From positions 930,001 through 994,000 of the forward strand of contig NZ_JAUASW010000001.1 of assembly GCF_030345705.1 (NCBI RefSeq): a stretch of DNA of 64,000 nt, given 5' to 3'. Made by a program: the position numbers and the translations under genes. Below the pieces are notes generated by a model. The model had not been told where the DNA came from and ran no database searches. It saw only the letters and a program-made list of their open reading frames with translations. Source of the stretch: Pelomonas sp. SE-A7 (lineage in GTDB: Bacteria; Pseudomonadota; Gammaproteobacteria; Burkholderiales; Burkholderiaceae_C). This document shows, piece after piece, positions 17,190 to 26,501 of this stretch (positions within the stretch are counted from its first letter, which is position 1; every line of letters begins with the position of its first letter).

Positions 17190-17828
17190 TCACATGAAAT
17201 ACGGCTTGTCGCCGTCGCTGCCCGGCTTGTTGACGCCCAGGCTTTCTTGGACGTGCAGCCCCGGGTGGGTGACGACCTGCGCAATCAGATCGGCCACACT
17301 CCTTCGAGAAACCACCGTGCCCTTGAAGGGTTGACCCTTGGTCGTCAGCTCGTAGTCGACCTCGTCATCATCCGTGAGCCAAGCCGGGCGCACGATCGTG
17401 TAAGCCAGACCGGACGCCTCGATCGCAGCTGCCGCCCGGCTGAACGGCTTGAGGTCCTCGCCGATGGTGGCGCGGTTCCAGTCACCGAACCTGCCCGGCA
17501 CCTCGTCGTAGATGCCCAGCGACAGCACGAAGACCAGGCGCTTGACGGCCTCTGCCTCCATGGCGGCGATGACCGCCCTGGCCTGCTTGTCCAGGTCATC
17601 GCCCGTGAGGTTGGCGTAGACGATGTCCTGGCCGCTCACAGCTTGCCGAAGCAGCTGCTTGTCCAGCACGCTGCCGATCACGACCTCGGCGTTCGCCGGC
17701 TCCTGACCGGTGAGCTTCCTGGGATCGCGCATCAGCAAGGTCTGCCGGATGCTTTGGTCAGCGGCCAGCGACCGGACCACCCATTGCGCGATCTGCCCGC
17801 TGGCGCCGAGGACGAGGACCTTCGTCAC
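17190..17828 (-). CDS. NAD(P)-binding atypical SDR (NmrA-like)
   Basis: A 212-residue Rossmann protein: dinucleotide motif VLVLGASGQIAQWVV, VIGSVLDKQ, and YTIVRPAWLTDD in place of a standard SDR YxxxK. This is the atypical SDR/NmrA-type pattern, used either for reduction of small molecules or for redox sensing. It overlaps the upstream hydrolase gene by 4 bp (17825-17828), so it is translationally coupled to it. Confidence 0.85.
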   Translation of the reverse strand: MTKVLVLGASGQIAQWVVRSLAADQSIRQTLLMRDPRKLTGQEPANAEVVIGSVLDKQLLRQAVSGQDIVYANLTGDDLDKQARAVIAAMEAEAVKRLVFVLSLGIYDEVPGRFGDWNRATIGEDLKPFSRAAAAIEASGLAYTIVRPAWLTDDDEVDYELTTKGQPFKGTVVSRRSVADLIAQVVTHPGLHVQESLGVNKPGSDGDKPYFM

Positions 17829-18754
17829 AGCCGATCCTTGAAGAAGGGAACCAGCTTCGCCATGGCCAAGGACACCGGCTCAGGCTTGTCGTACAGGTCG
17901 TAGTGCGACCAGCCCTCGACCACCACGATGTGCTTGTCCGTCGATGCCGCGCGGCCATAAATCTCCCAGCCATCTCGGTAGGCACCGAAGCCACCCGGCT
18001 TGTCGCCGACGACGATCATCAGCGGCTGGGTCAGCAGCACTTCGGCCTGCAGGAAGGCATCCCAGCCCATCGCGGCGCCGCTGAAGGACATCAGCTGGCT
18101 CGTTGCGCCGTTGGGTTGCTGGCCGCGCCCGGTCTTGTAGTAGTCAGTGGCTTCCAGCACGTCGATGTCGGTGATGCCAGCGGCCTTCGCCGCAGCCACG
18201 GAGTCGGGCAGGAGATTCGCGGCGTTGCGCTCGGCGCCCTGGGCTTGGGCCGTGCGCATCTGGGCGATGCCCTCCGCGAGTTCGCGCGGCTTGAACTGGG
18301 CAAAGCCTTCGCGGATGAGCCGGCCGTAGTTCACGCCGGTGATGGATACCAACGCCTTGATGCGGTGGTCGGTGATGCCGGCATGCACGGTGTAGGCGCC
18401 GCCGCCGCACACGCCAATCGCGCCGATGCGCTCGGCATCGACGTAGGGCAGCGACTGCAGGTAGTCCACGGCGAAGCGGATGTCCGAAACGCGGATGGCC
18501 GGGTCTTCGATGAAGCGTGGCGTGCCACCACTGGCGCCCTGGAAGCTCGCGTCATGCACCAGCACGACGAAACCCGCTTCGGCCAGACCCTTGGCGTAGA
18601 TGTTGCCGGCGGTCTGCTCCTTGCAGCTGCCGATGGGATGGGTGCTGACGATGGAGGGGTACTTCTTCGTCTCGTCGAAGCCCGGCGGCAGGTGGATGTC
18701 GGCGGCGGTGTTCCAACCCAGGTTGGGGTAGCTGACGGTCTTGATGGTGCTCAT
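17825..18754 (-). CDS. alpha/beta hydrolase, YcjY/DLH type (paralogue 2)
   Basis: A 309-residue alpha/beta hydrolase. The nucleophile elbow reads GVCGGGAY, with Cys at the nucleophile position, as in dienelactone-hydrolase-like and YcjY-type proteins; HPIGSCKEQT and SHYDLYD supply further family marks. ATG 18754 follows GGGGA by about 8 bases. It is a paralogue of the next gene upstream, 11 bp away, and the two look like an old tandem duplication. Natural substrate unknown. Confidence 0.82.
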   Translation of the reverse strand: MSTIKTVSYPNLGWNTAADIHLPPGFDETKKYPSIVSTHPIGSCKEQTAGNIYAKGLAEAGFVVLVHDASFQGASGGTPRFIEDPAIRVSDIRFAVDYLQSLPYVDAERIGAIGVCGGGAYTVHAGITDHRIKALVSITGVNYGRLIREGFAQFKPRELAEGIAQMRTAQAQGAERNAANLLPDSVAAAKAAGITDIDVLEATDYYKTGRGQQPNGATSQLMSFSGAAMGWDAFLQAEVLLTQPLMIVVGDKPGGFGAYRDGWEIYGRAASTDKHIVVVEGWSHYDLYDKPEPVSLAMAKLVPFFKDRL

Positions 18755-18765
18755 GGTGGATCCCC

Positions 18766-19686
18766 TCACTTCAGCGTGCGTTGGAAGAACGGGGCGAGCT
18801 GGGCGACCGCCTCGTTCACGTAGCTCGGCACGTCGTACAGCGACATGTGGTTGGCCCCTTGGACGATGTGCAGCGTCTTGTCCCTGCTCGCGGCACGCGC
18901 CAGCAGGTCATCGCTCATCCACTTGCTGCCGGCTGCGCTGCCGGCGACGGCCAGGATGGGTTGGGTCAGGAAGGCCTCGGCCAGGTGGTAGGCGTCGTAG
19001 GTGATGATCTGGTTCAGGTTGCGGGCCAGCGCGTAACCCGGCGCACGCGGATGCTCGGCGCGGGGCGTGTGGTAGTACTCCCAGGCCTCGGCCAGCTCGG
19101 CGTTGGGCGCGTCTTCCTTCTTCAGCGGGGCCAGCGGGATGGTGACGAGCTCGGGCTTGCCGGCGTCTGAGGTGCGGGCGTTGGAGCCGAAGTCCAGGTA
19201 AGCCACGGCATCGGCATCCTTGACCTTGTTCTCCCAGCCGTTGCGGAACATCTGGCCGATGTTCACGGCACTCACCATGCCCAGCGCCTTGATGCGACGG
19301 TCGTTGATGGCCGCATTGGCGCTGTAGCCCGCGCCGGCGCAGATGCCCATGGCGCCGATCCTGGCCTGGTCGACGTAGGGCAGCGTGGTCAAGTAGTCGA
19401 TGACGGCGCTGATGTCTTCGGTGCTGACGTACGGGTTCTCAAGCTGGCGCGGTTCGCCCGAGCTCGCGCCCTGGTAGGAGCGGTCGAATGCGATGGCGAC
19501 CAGACCGTTCTCGGCCAGCTTGCTCGCGTACAGGCCGGCGGTCTGCTCCTTCACACCGCCGCCCGGATGGGAGACGACGACGGTCGCGTACTTCTTCGAC
19601 TCGTCGAAGCCGGCAGGGAAATGGAGGGTGGCGGCCATCGTGATGCCCTGGCCGTTGAGGTTCTTGAAGCTGACGTTGGAAGACAT
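18766..19686 (-). CDS. alpha/beta hydrolase, YcjY/DLH type (paralogue 1)
   Basis: A 306-residue paralogue of the preceding protein: HPGGGVKEQTAG, FDRSYQGASSG, elbow GICAGAGYSA with Cys nucleophile and histidine in ANHMSLYD. It is the first gene of the minus-strand operon that runs through the second hydrolase, NmrA-like, GAF and flavodoxin genes. A LysR gene starts 124 bp away in the opposite direction, so the LysR protein is the likely regulator of this operon. Confidence 0.83.
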   Translation of the reverse strand: MSSNVSFKNLNGQGITMAATLHFPAGFDESKKYATVVVSHPGGGVKEQTAGLYASKLAENGLVAIAFDRSYQGASSGEPRQLENPYVSTEDISAVIDYLTTLPYVDQARIGAMGICAGAGYSANAAINDRRIKALGMVSAVNIGQMFRNGWENKVKDADAVAYLDFGSNARTSDAGKPELVTIPLAPLKKEDAPNAELAEAWEYYHTPRAEHPRAPGYALARNLNQIITYDAYHLAEAFLTQPILAVAGSAAGSKWMSDDLLARAASRDKTLHIVQGANHMSLYDVPSYVNEAVAQLAPFFQRTLK

Positions 19687-19810
19687 GGATTCGCTCCGGT
19701 GGCGGTTGAAGACGTCGTCTGATTGCTGCGACGTGAGTGAATCCTAGGAACTGGATTGACTTTGATAAACGGCCTTTTCCGAACATGACTGCGTAGCTAA
19801 ACTAACCAAT

Positions 19811-20749
19811 ATGCCTATCGAGCCGTCACTGCTGTCCTCGCTGACCTGGTTTGCGCACATCGCCCGCCACCGCAGCTTCACCAAGGCCGCTGCGGAGATG
19901 GAGGTGACGCGGGCCGCGCTTTCCCAGCACCTGAAGGGCTTGGAGGAGCGCCTGGGCGTGAGGTTGCTGAACCGCACGACGCGGGACATGTCTCTGACCG
20001 CTGAAGGCCAGCGCTTGCTGGATGTGCTGCAACCTGCGCTGAACGCCGTTGAAAGGGCTGTTTCCGAACTGGGCGAAGCGCACGAAGAGCCGTCCGGGCT
20101 CATCCGCATGAACTCCTCCCGCATTGCCGCTCGGCTGCTCATCGAGCCGTACCTGGGCGACTTGCTGGCGCGCCACCCCAAGCTGCGACTGGAACTCGTG
20201 CTGAACGATGGCTTCTCGAACATCGTGGCTGACGGCATGGACGCGGGTCTGCGACTGGGCGAGAGCCTGGACGAGCACGTGGTAGCCGTGCCGGTGACAC
20301 CGCCGATTGAAATGGCGGTGGTGGGATCTCCGGCCTATTTCGAGTGGCATGGACTGCCGGAATCGCCGGCCGACCTGACGCGCCACAACTGCCTCGCCTA
20401 CCGGTTCACCTCCAGCGGCACGATTGACCGGTGGTCGTTCACATCACCGGACGCAGAAGCACATACGGTGGCTTTTGAACCCAAGGGCAACGCCGTGTTC
20501 AACGACGACGAGAACATGCTCAACGCGGCGCTGCAGGGTGTGGGTTTGATCAAGTACCTGGACATCTGCGTCCGCCAGCACTTGAAAGACGGGCGGCTGG
20601 TGAGGGTGCTGGCTTCCTGGTGCCGGCCGTTCCCGGGCTTCTATCTCTACGTGCCGTCCCGCGCACAGATGCCGGCGAAGGTCAGAGCACTGATGGATTT
20701 CCTCGTCGTGCGGCGCGAGCAATTCGCGATGGAGAGGCATCGCCCCTAG
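19811..20749 (+). CDS. LysR-family transcriptional regulator
   Basis: A 312-residue LysR protein with the usual N-terminal helix-turn-helix (RSFTKAAAEMEVTRAALSQH, LEERLGVRLLNRTTRDMSLT) and a periplasmic-binding-like effector domain. It is divergent from the two-hydrolase operon; the 124-bp intergenic region must carry both promoters and the LysR site, though I could not fix a T-N11-A box with confidence. Inducer unknown. Confidence 0.92.
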   Translation: MPIEPSLLSSLTWFAHIARHRSFTKAAAEMEVTRAALSQHLKGLEERLGVRLLNRTTRDMSLTAEGQRLLDVLQPALNAVERAVSELGEAHEEPSGLIRMNSSRIAARLLIEPYLGDLLARHPKLRLELVLNDGFSNIVADGMDAGLRLGESLDEHVVAVPVTPPIEMAVVGSPAYFEWHGLPESPADLTRHNCLAYRFTSSGTIDRWSFTSPDAEAHTVAFEPKGNAVFNDDENMLNAALQGVGLIKYLDICVRQHLKDGRLVRVLASWCRPFPGFYLYVPSRAQMPAKVRALMDFLVVRREQFAMERHRP

Positions 20750-20774
20750 TTTGGCCGCGGTACCGCGCGCAGCT

Positions 20775-20984
20775 TCATCGACGTTCTCCAAGCATGGGGG
20801 ACCTAAACGCGGCCGCTGGCTGGCGCCAGCCTTCAGCCTGGAGCCCTGTCATGCCGACGTAGAGGCAGGGCTTGAGGATGTCGTGCTCGGGGTTGGCCCG
20901 GCGGAATGCGGGCTCGTTCCACACGCGCTCGGACAAGAGCACGACGTAGACATGGTGGTGATGGGCTGACTTTCTGCGCGGCAT
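20775..20984 (-). pseudogene. truncated GIY-YIG-like gene remnant
   Basis: From ATG 20984 the frame gives HHHHVYVVLLSERVW, then ILKPCLYVGMTGL, which matches the beginning of a small GIY-YIG-like family found in Proteobacteria (pattern V-Y-V ... C-x-Y-V-G-M-T-G-L). After GMTGL the expected arginine/histidine-containing continuation is missing and the frame runs through unrelated residues to a stop. Other frames do not restore it. I read it as the 5' end of a gene lost by deletion, lying between the LysR and serine hydrolase genes. Confidence 0.5.
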
Positions 20985-21118
20985 CGCCCCTGATTGTCGG
21001 CGCCACAGGGCGGGTGTCAGGGCAAAGACCTGACCCTCCCGATCAAGGGTTCGTACCAGCCCGGTCCTGACCGCACCGCCGCAGAATCGCCGCATTGTCG
21101 AGAGCGGGAGACCTTCCC

Positions 21119-22723
21119 ATGCGCCTAAGTCAGACGACCCGACTGCTCACTGCCGGCCTGCTGGCCTTGCTGGGCACAGCTCCTCTCTCGCAGGCTGGCC
21201 CGCAAGTGCCGCCACCGCAATTCGAGAACGCGGCGCAGCGGGCCACTCAGTTGCGACAAGCCCTGGCGCAGATCCCGGCCATGGTGCAGGAGCTGGCGCA
21301 GCAGCGCGGTGGCCTGGCGGGCCTGGCCTACGGCGTGGTGATAGACGGAGAGCCGGTGCTGCTGGGCCAGCTGGGTCATCGCGATGTGGCCAGCAGCGCG
21401 CCGGTCACTGCCGACTCGGTCTTTCGCATTGCCTCGATGACCAAGAGCTTCACCAGCCTGGCAGTGCTGAAGCTGCGTGATGCGGGCCGGCTCAATCTGG
21501 ACGACCCGGTCGCGCGCTTCGTGCCCGAGCTGGCTGGCTGGGCCAAGCCCACGGCCGATGCCGGGCCGCTCACCATCCGCCAGCTGCTGGCCCATGCGGG
21601 CGGGCTGGCCGAAGACAACCCCTATGGCGAACGCCTGATCGGCATTTCGGCCAAGGACTTGTCGGCCTGGATGAAGCAGGGCATCAGCTTCTCCACGGTT
21701 CCCGGCTCGGAGTTCGAATACTCCAATCTCGGCTTCGTCCTGCTGGGTCAGGTCGTGAGCCAGGCTTCGGGCCGCCCCTATCAGCGCTACATCACCGAGG
21801 AGATCCTGCGCCCCCTGGGCATGAACTCCAGCTATTGGAATTCGGCGGCCGTGCCCAAGGAGCACTTGGCACTGGGCCATCGCAAGGCTCCTCCAGGCCC
21901 GCAGAAGTTCGTGGCGGTGCCCATGGTCCAGGACGGCGAGGCGGGCGGCGCCATGGGCGGGCTCATGCTCAGCTCGAACGACCTGGCGCGCTACATCGCC
22001 TTCATGCTCGCCGCCTACCCGGCCCGCAATGACGCCGAGACCGGCCCGGTCTCGCGCCGCACGCTGCGCGAGATGCAGTCGGGCCTGGGCGCACCGGCCA
22101 TCACGGTCTCGCGTCCTCCGGTGCCCGGTGCACCGCTCGGTGGCCAGGCCTCGAGCTATGGCTTCGGCCTCAATGTCGTCGACGACTGTCGCTCGGGGCG
22201 CATGGTGTCGCATGGCGGCGGCCTGCCCGGCTATGTCTCGCGCATGGTCTGGCTGCCCGATCGCGGCGTCGGCGTGTTCGCCCTGCTGAACCAGAGCAAT
22301 GCCAGTGCCGGTGCCGTCACCCGTCTGCTCTTGCAGGTGCTGCAGGACAGCGGCGCGCTGAAGCCGCGCGTGCCCACGGCTTCGACTCAGCTGATGCAGA
22401 TGGTGCGCGCCAGCAGCGAGCTGATAGCCGACTGGAGCGATGTGCGGGCCCAGGCCTTGGCCGCAGACGCCTTGTTCCTGGACACGCCGCTGGCCAGCCG
22501 GCGGACCGAGATCACGGCGCTGCGCGAAGGTCTGGGCGCCTGCAAGCCGGGCGCCGTCAAGGCAGAGACTGCCTTGCGTGGCAGCTATCGCCTGGAGTGC
22601 GAAAAGGGCTCGCTCGATGTCTCGCTGACGCTTTCGCCGACCGAGACGCCAAAGATCCAGAGCCTGGACCTCAGCAAGGACAAGCCCCCCCGTCCGGCCG
22701 ATCCGGCCTGCAAGTTCGACTGA
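21119..22723 (+). CDS. exported serine hydrolase of the beta-lactamase/esterase family
   Basis: A 534-residue protein with a signal peptide (LLTAGLLALLGTAPLSQAG). The class C beta-lactamase-like fold shows S-x-x-K in IASMTKSFTS, Y-S-N in FEYSNLGFVLLG and the third motif in SHGGGLPGYVS. The C-terminal ~130 residues form a separate accessory region. ATG 21119 follows GGGAG by 8 bases. Members act as peptidases, esterases or amidases in the periplasm; no resistance role is implied. It converges with the GH43 gene, 12 bp away. Confidence 0.87.
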   Translation: MRLSQTTRLLTAGLLALLGTAPLSQAGPQVPPPQFENAAQRATQLRQALAQIPAMVQELAQQRGGLAGLAYGVVIDGEPVLLGQLGHRDVASSAPVTADSVFRIASMTKSFTSLAVLKLRDAGRLNLDDPVARFVPELAGWAKPTADAGPLTIRQLLAHAGGLAEDNPYGERLIGISAKDLSAWMKQGISFSTVPGSEFEYSNLGFVLLGQVVSQASGRPYQRYITEEILRPLGMNSSYWNSAAVPKEHLALGHRKAPPGPQKFVAVPMVQDGEAGGAMGGLMLSSNDLARYIAFMLAAYPARNDAETGPVSRRTLREMQSGLGAPAITVSRPPVPGAPLGGQASSYGFGLNVVDDCRSGRMVSHGGGLPGYVSRMVWLPDRGVGVFALLNQSNASAGAVTRLLLQVLQDSGALKPRVPTASTQLMQMVRASSELIADWSDVRAQALAADALFLDTPLASRRTEITALREGLGACKPGAVKAETALRGSYRLECEKGSLDVSLTLSPTETPKIQSLDLSKDKPPRPADPACKFD

Positions 22724-22735
22724 GGAGGCAGGGCC

Positions 22736-23713
22736 TCAGCGCCCTGCCCGCTTCTTCGCAAAGTCCGCCACGCCTTCGCTGGTCCGCTCCAGCTTGCGGA
22801 TGCTGCCGTCCTCGTTGAACTGCAGATACTCCGCCGCCACATGCCTCTGCTTCTTGGCGCAAGCAGCCCCAGGCACATCCAGCCAGCGGTGATAGAACAG
22901 CAGCCACTGGTCCTGGTACTGGACGATGGAATGGTGGTTGTTGCCGTTCTCGGGCTCCATGAACACGCCGCGGTAGGTCCAGGGACCCTTGGGTGAACTG
23001 GCCGTGTAGTGGCTCAGCGCGCGGTTGTTCTCGGGCATGGTGAAGTAGTAGAGACCTTCACGCTTGAACACCCAGGGCCCTTCCATCTTGGGCTCGTGGC
23101 CGCCCATGTCCATCTTGACGAAGTCGCCCTGGATGCTGCGCAAATCGTCGGCCATCTCGACCACGCGGTAGTCGGCGCCGGCACCGTGGAAGTAGAGATA
23201 AGCCTTGCCGTCATCGTCGATGAAGAGCGAGGGGTCGTTCGCATAGGGCTTGCGCCACAAGGGGCCGCCAATCATGTCCTTGAAGGGGCCGGTGGGCGAA
23301 TCGCTTTCCGCTATGCCTATGCCCATCCACTTGGTGCTGCGCTTGGGGTCCTCCCGGTCCTTGACGCCGGTGCCGGCCGGGAACACCAGGTAGTACTTGC
23401 CGTTCTTGTAGGCCGCATCGGGCGCCCAGGCGTAGTCGTCGGCCCACTTCAGATCCTTGATCGCCAGCACCGGGCCATGGGCGGTCCAGTTCACCAGGTC
23501 GGTGGACGAGAAGGCATGCCAGTCCTTCATGTGGAAGTCGGCCTGGCATTCCTCGTCATGCGAGGTGTAGAGGTAGAGACGGCCATCGCGCCAGACATGG
23601 GCCGAGGGGTCGGCCGTGCGCAGCTTTTCTCCCAGCTTCAGCGGGTTCTGGGCCTGCGCTGCTGGCAGGGCCAGGACCGCGGCCAGGGCGAGTGCATGGC
23701 TGATTCTTCTCAT
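22736..23713 (-). CDS. GH43-family exported glycosidase
   Basis: A 325-residue secreted enzyme: signal peptide MRRISHALALAAVLALPAAQAQ, then a beta-propeller with TADPSAHVWRDG (base Asp), YAWAPDAAYKNGKYYLVF, ANDPSLFIDDDG (second Asp) and PKMEGPWVFKREG (acid Glu). It is probably an arabinofuranosidase or galactosidase working on RG-I side chains. Its start overlaps the end of the PL11 gene by 4 bp, so both are translated from one message. Confidence 0.88.
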   Translation of the reverse strand: MRRISHALALAAVLALPAAQAQNPLKLGEKLRTADPSAHVWRDGRLYLYTSHDEECQADFHMKDWHAFSSTDLVNWTAHGPVLAIKDLKWADDYAWAPDAAYKNGKYYLVFPAGTGVKDREDPKRSTKWMGIGIAESDSPTGPFKDMIGGPLWRKPYANDPSLFIDDDGKAYLYFHGAGADYRVVEMADDLRSIQGDFVKMDMGGHEPKMEGPWVFKREGLYYFTMPENNRALSHYTASSPKGPWTYRGVFMEPENGNNHHSIVQYQDQWLLFYHRWLDVPGAACAKKQRHVAAEYLQFNEDGSIRKLERTSEGVADFAKKRAGR

Positions 23714-26490
23714 AGCCGGCTTCCAAACAAAGGGCCCAGATCGGGCGGCGGCGCATTGCGGTCCAGCCTCAACCAGCCGTTCTCATCCAGCTTCAGCTCG
23801 GCCACCTGGATCACCGTGCGCTGATGGTAGCGGTCGTCCCCCTTGGCTTCGTCCTCGTTGCCCTGGTGGACGAAGTAGAAGATGAAGGCCCGGCCGCCGA
23901 CCAGCTGCACATCGGGATGCTGGCCCTTGGCCTTGTCGGTGGCGTGCACGCCCGGGTCGGCCAGCAGGCGCGTCGGCTGCTCCTGCCAATGCTCGGCGTC
24001 GTCGGAGCGCATCGCCAGCAGGCCCTTCCAGAGATCGGCCACCAGCCACCACTTGCCGCCGAAGCGGAACACCTTGGGGCCCTCGCCCGGCAGGGCCGAG
24101 ACCGGCCCGCGCGGCGTCCACCGCTTCAGGTCGGCGCTGTCGGCGAACTTGAGCTTGCTTGAGCCCTCCTCGTCCTTGTACCAAAGCCGCCAGCGGCCTT
24201 CGCCCAGGCGAACCACGCTGGCATCGATCACCTTGTCCGAGCCCAGATCGACGCGCTCCTCACAGCGCCAGTCACGCAGGTCGCGGCTGGTCAGGTGCTG
24301 CAGGAAGCGCGTGCCGGTCCAGTTCTTGTGGACGCCGGGAACTATGGTCAGCCACAGGTGGTAAACGCCCTCGACTTCCAGGATCTCGGGCGCCCACAGC
24401 GTGGCGCCTGTGCATTCGGCCGGGAACTTGGCTTCGCCGGCCGCGCGCCAGTGGTTGCCGTCGTCGGTGGTGGCAATGCCTATCGGCGTGGCATGGACCC
24501 AGCTCACATCCTTGGGATCGTCCAGGCGCAGCGTGGCGCGCCGATTCGTATAGAACATCTCCCAGCGAACTGCGCCCTTGTTGAAGACCAGGGCCACGTC
24601 GGCGGCGCCATCCAGCACCGGGTCGCGGAACAGCGGCCGCGGTGCGCCGGCGCTCGGCGTGTAGATGGCCTCGCGCACCGGTTCCTTCATGCCCTCGCCC
24701 AGGTAGAAGCTGGTGTGCGGCGGCTGGTTGTAGCCGGCGTTCTGGCTTGCCACCTGCATGCGGTACTGCGGGTCGTGCATCAGCGTGGCCAGGCGGTGCC
24801 CGGTGGGCAGTGCGGTCGAGAAGATCAGCAGGGCCGTGCTGTCGGCATTGCGCCAGACCACCTCCTCGCGCCAGTCTCCGAACAGGTCGGCCGAGAGCAC
24901 CGGGTTGGCCTTGGTGCCGTTGTTCGAGGCGGCATCAAAAGCCTTGCCGTTGAGGACGTTCTCGAAGCGGAACGCGGCCGGGTTCCATTTGTCTATGGCC
25001 GTGCCGTCCAGCGATTCGCGCAGCAGGTCGCCATCCCACCAGACGGCGAAATTCATCCGGTTCGGGTGCTGCTCGCTGATCAGCTGGCCGCCAGCTGTCA
25101 TCAGGCCGCCGACCGAGCCCCAGCATTCGGCGCCGGGGTACTTGGGGTCGATGTCGAAGCAGACGCCGCGGCCCACGTCCTTGCCCTGGCCCGACATGCT
25201 CCACAGCACCTTGCCGGTGGCGGCATCGTGCATCTCAAGCCCATGGTCGCCGTAGCAGCGCGGGCTCTCGTGGACCATGAAGACCTGCTGGCCCGGTCGT
25301 GCCGGATCGAGCTGGCCTACATGCAGGGCGTCGCCGTGGCAGAGGCCGGTGCTGTAGAGCATGCGGCCGTCGCTACCAATGGTGGCGGCGCCGTAGATGA
25401 TGTCCTGGCGGCCGTCGCCGTCGACATCGGCGACCGAGAACCAATGGGCACCCTGCCCGGCCACGGCCGCGCCACCGGCGGCCGCAGCGTCATTGCTGTC
25501 GAAGACCCAGCGCTGGGTCAGCTTGCCGTCGCGCCAGTCCCAGGCCGCGATCACGGCCCGTGTGTAGTAGCCGCGCGAGAACACGGCGCTGGGCCGCTGG
25601 CCATCGAGGAAGGCCACGCCGCCGAGGAAGCGATCGACCCGGTTGCCATAGGCATCGCCCCAGTCCTTGACCTCGCCGCGCGCCGGCACATAGGCGGTGC
25701 TGGCCAGGGCCGCGCCGCTGAGGCCGTCGAACACGGTCAGGAACTCCGGACCGGCCAGCACATAGCCGGCCTCGTTGCGGTAGTCGGCCTTGGCGTCGCC
25801 TATCACCCGGCCGCGGCCATCGACCGTACCGTCGGCGGTCTTCATCATCACTTCGGCCCGGCCGTCGCCGTCGAAGTCGTAGGCCAGATAGGTGGTGTAG
25901 TGGGCGCCGGCGCGGATGTTGGGGCCTAGGTCGATGCGCCACAGCCGTGTGCCGTCGAGCTTGTAGGCATCGAGGTAGGTGTGGCCGGTGTGGCCGCGCT
26001 GCGAGTTGTCCTTGGCATTGGTCGGCTGCCATTTGACGATCAGCTCGTAGCGGCCGTCCCCGTCCAGGTCGGCCGCCGAGCCGTCGTTGGCCTGGTAGCT
26101 GTAGGCCACACCGTCCGGGCTCACGCCATCGGCCGGCTTCTGGATCGGAACGCTCAGGAAAGGCTGGGCCCAGGGTGCCACCGCTGCCTCGGCCGGCAGC
26201 TCCTTGCCGTCCAGCACGGCACGCACCGTGTAGCGGCTGTCGGCCTTGCCCTGCGCGTCAAGAAAGTTGGTCAGCGTCTGCGGCTGCTCGTTGAGCCGGC
26301 GCTCGCCGCGGTAGACGTTGAAGCGCAGGCCGGCCGGCTCGGTGCCCAGTAGCCGCCAGCTCAGGAACACGCCCTGCGCCGCGGGCACGGCGACCAGGCC
26401 GCGGTCCAGCCTCTCCATCTGCTTGGCCGGCGGTGCGGCCTGGGCTGCGACCAGGCCGGCGAACAGCCACGAGAACAAGACAAGGCGCAT
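23710..26490 (-). CDS. rhamnogalacturonan lyase PL11 fused to a GH43-like propeller
   Basis: A 926-residue secreted protein (signal peptide ending VAAQAAP). Residues about 25-610 are a PL11 rhamnogalacturonan lyase: the eight-bladed propeller is recognised by repeated calcium loops DLDGDGRYE, DFDGDGRAE and DVDGDGRQD, plus GHTGHTYLDAY and HNRMNF-like EQHPNRMNFAVWWDGD. From about residue 617 a second, GH43/GH32-like five-bladed propeller follows (FRDPVLDGAADVALVF, LWAPEILEVEGVYHLWL, VIDASVVRLGEGRWRLWY). Cleavage of the RG-I backbone and trimming or binding of a side chain may be combined. The ATG at 26490 follows AGGA; an intrinsic terminator lies directly upstream. Confidence 0.87.
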   Translation of the reverse strand: MRLVLFSWLFAGLVAAQAAPPAKQMERLDRGLVAVPAAQGVFLSWRLLGTEPAGLRFNVYRGERRLNEQPQTLTNFLDAQGKADSRYTVRAVLDGKELPAEAAVAPWAQPFLSVPIQKPADGVSPDGVAYSYQANDGSAADLDGDGRYELIVKWQPTNAKDNSQRGHTGHTYLDAYKLDGTRLWRIDLGPNIRAGAHYTTYLAYDFDGDGRAEVMMKTADGTVDGRGRVIGDAKADYRNEAGYVLAGPEFLTVFDGLSGAALASTAYVPARGEVKDWGDAYGNRVDRFLGGVAFLDGQRPSAVFSRGYYTRAVIAAWDWRDGKLTQRWVFDSNDAAAAGGAAVAGQGAHWFSVADVDGDGRQDIIYGAATIGSDGRMLYSTGLCHGDALHVGQLDPARPGQQVFMVHESPRCYGDHGLEMHDAATGKVLWSMSGQGKDVGRGVCFDIDPKYPGAECWGSVGGLMTAGGQLISEQHPNRMNFAVWWDGDLLRESLDGTAIDKWNPAAFRFENVLNGKAFDAASNNGTKANPVLSADLFGDWREEVVWRNADSTALLIFSTALPTGHRLATLMHDPQYRMQVASQNAGYNQPPHTSFYLGEGMKEPVREAIYTPSAGAPRPLFRDPVLDGAADVALVFNKGAVRWEMFYTNRRATLRLDDPKDVSWVHATPIGIATTDDGNHWRAAGEAKFPAECTGATLWAPEILEVEGVYHLWLTIVPGVHKNWTGTRFLQHLTSRDLRDWRCEERVDLGSDKVIDASVVRLGEGRWRLWYKDEEGSSKLKFADSADLKRWTPRGPVSALPGEGPKVFRFGGKWWLVADLWKGLLAMRSDDAEHWQEQPTRLLADPGVHATDKAKGQHPDVQLVGGRAFIFYFVHQGNEDEAKGDDRYHQRTVIQVAELKLDENGWLRLDRNAPPPDLGPLFGSRL

Positions 26491-26501
26491 CGTTAGGTCC
26501 T

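Noticed and set aside
17247..18823. Plus-strand frames over the hydrolase/NmrA operon
   Set aside because: Antisense shadows without motifs; minus-strand genes are coupled by 3-11 bp spacings or overlaps and belong to known families.
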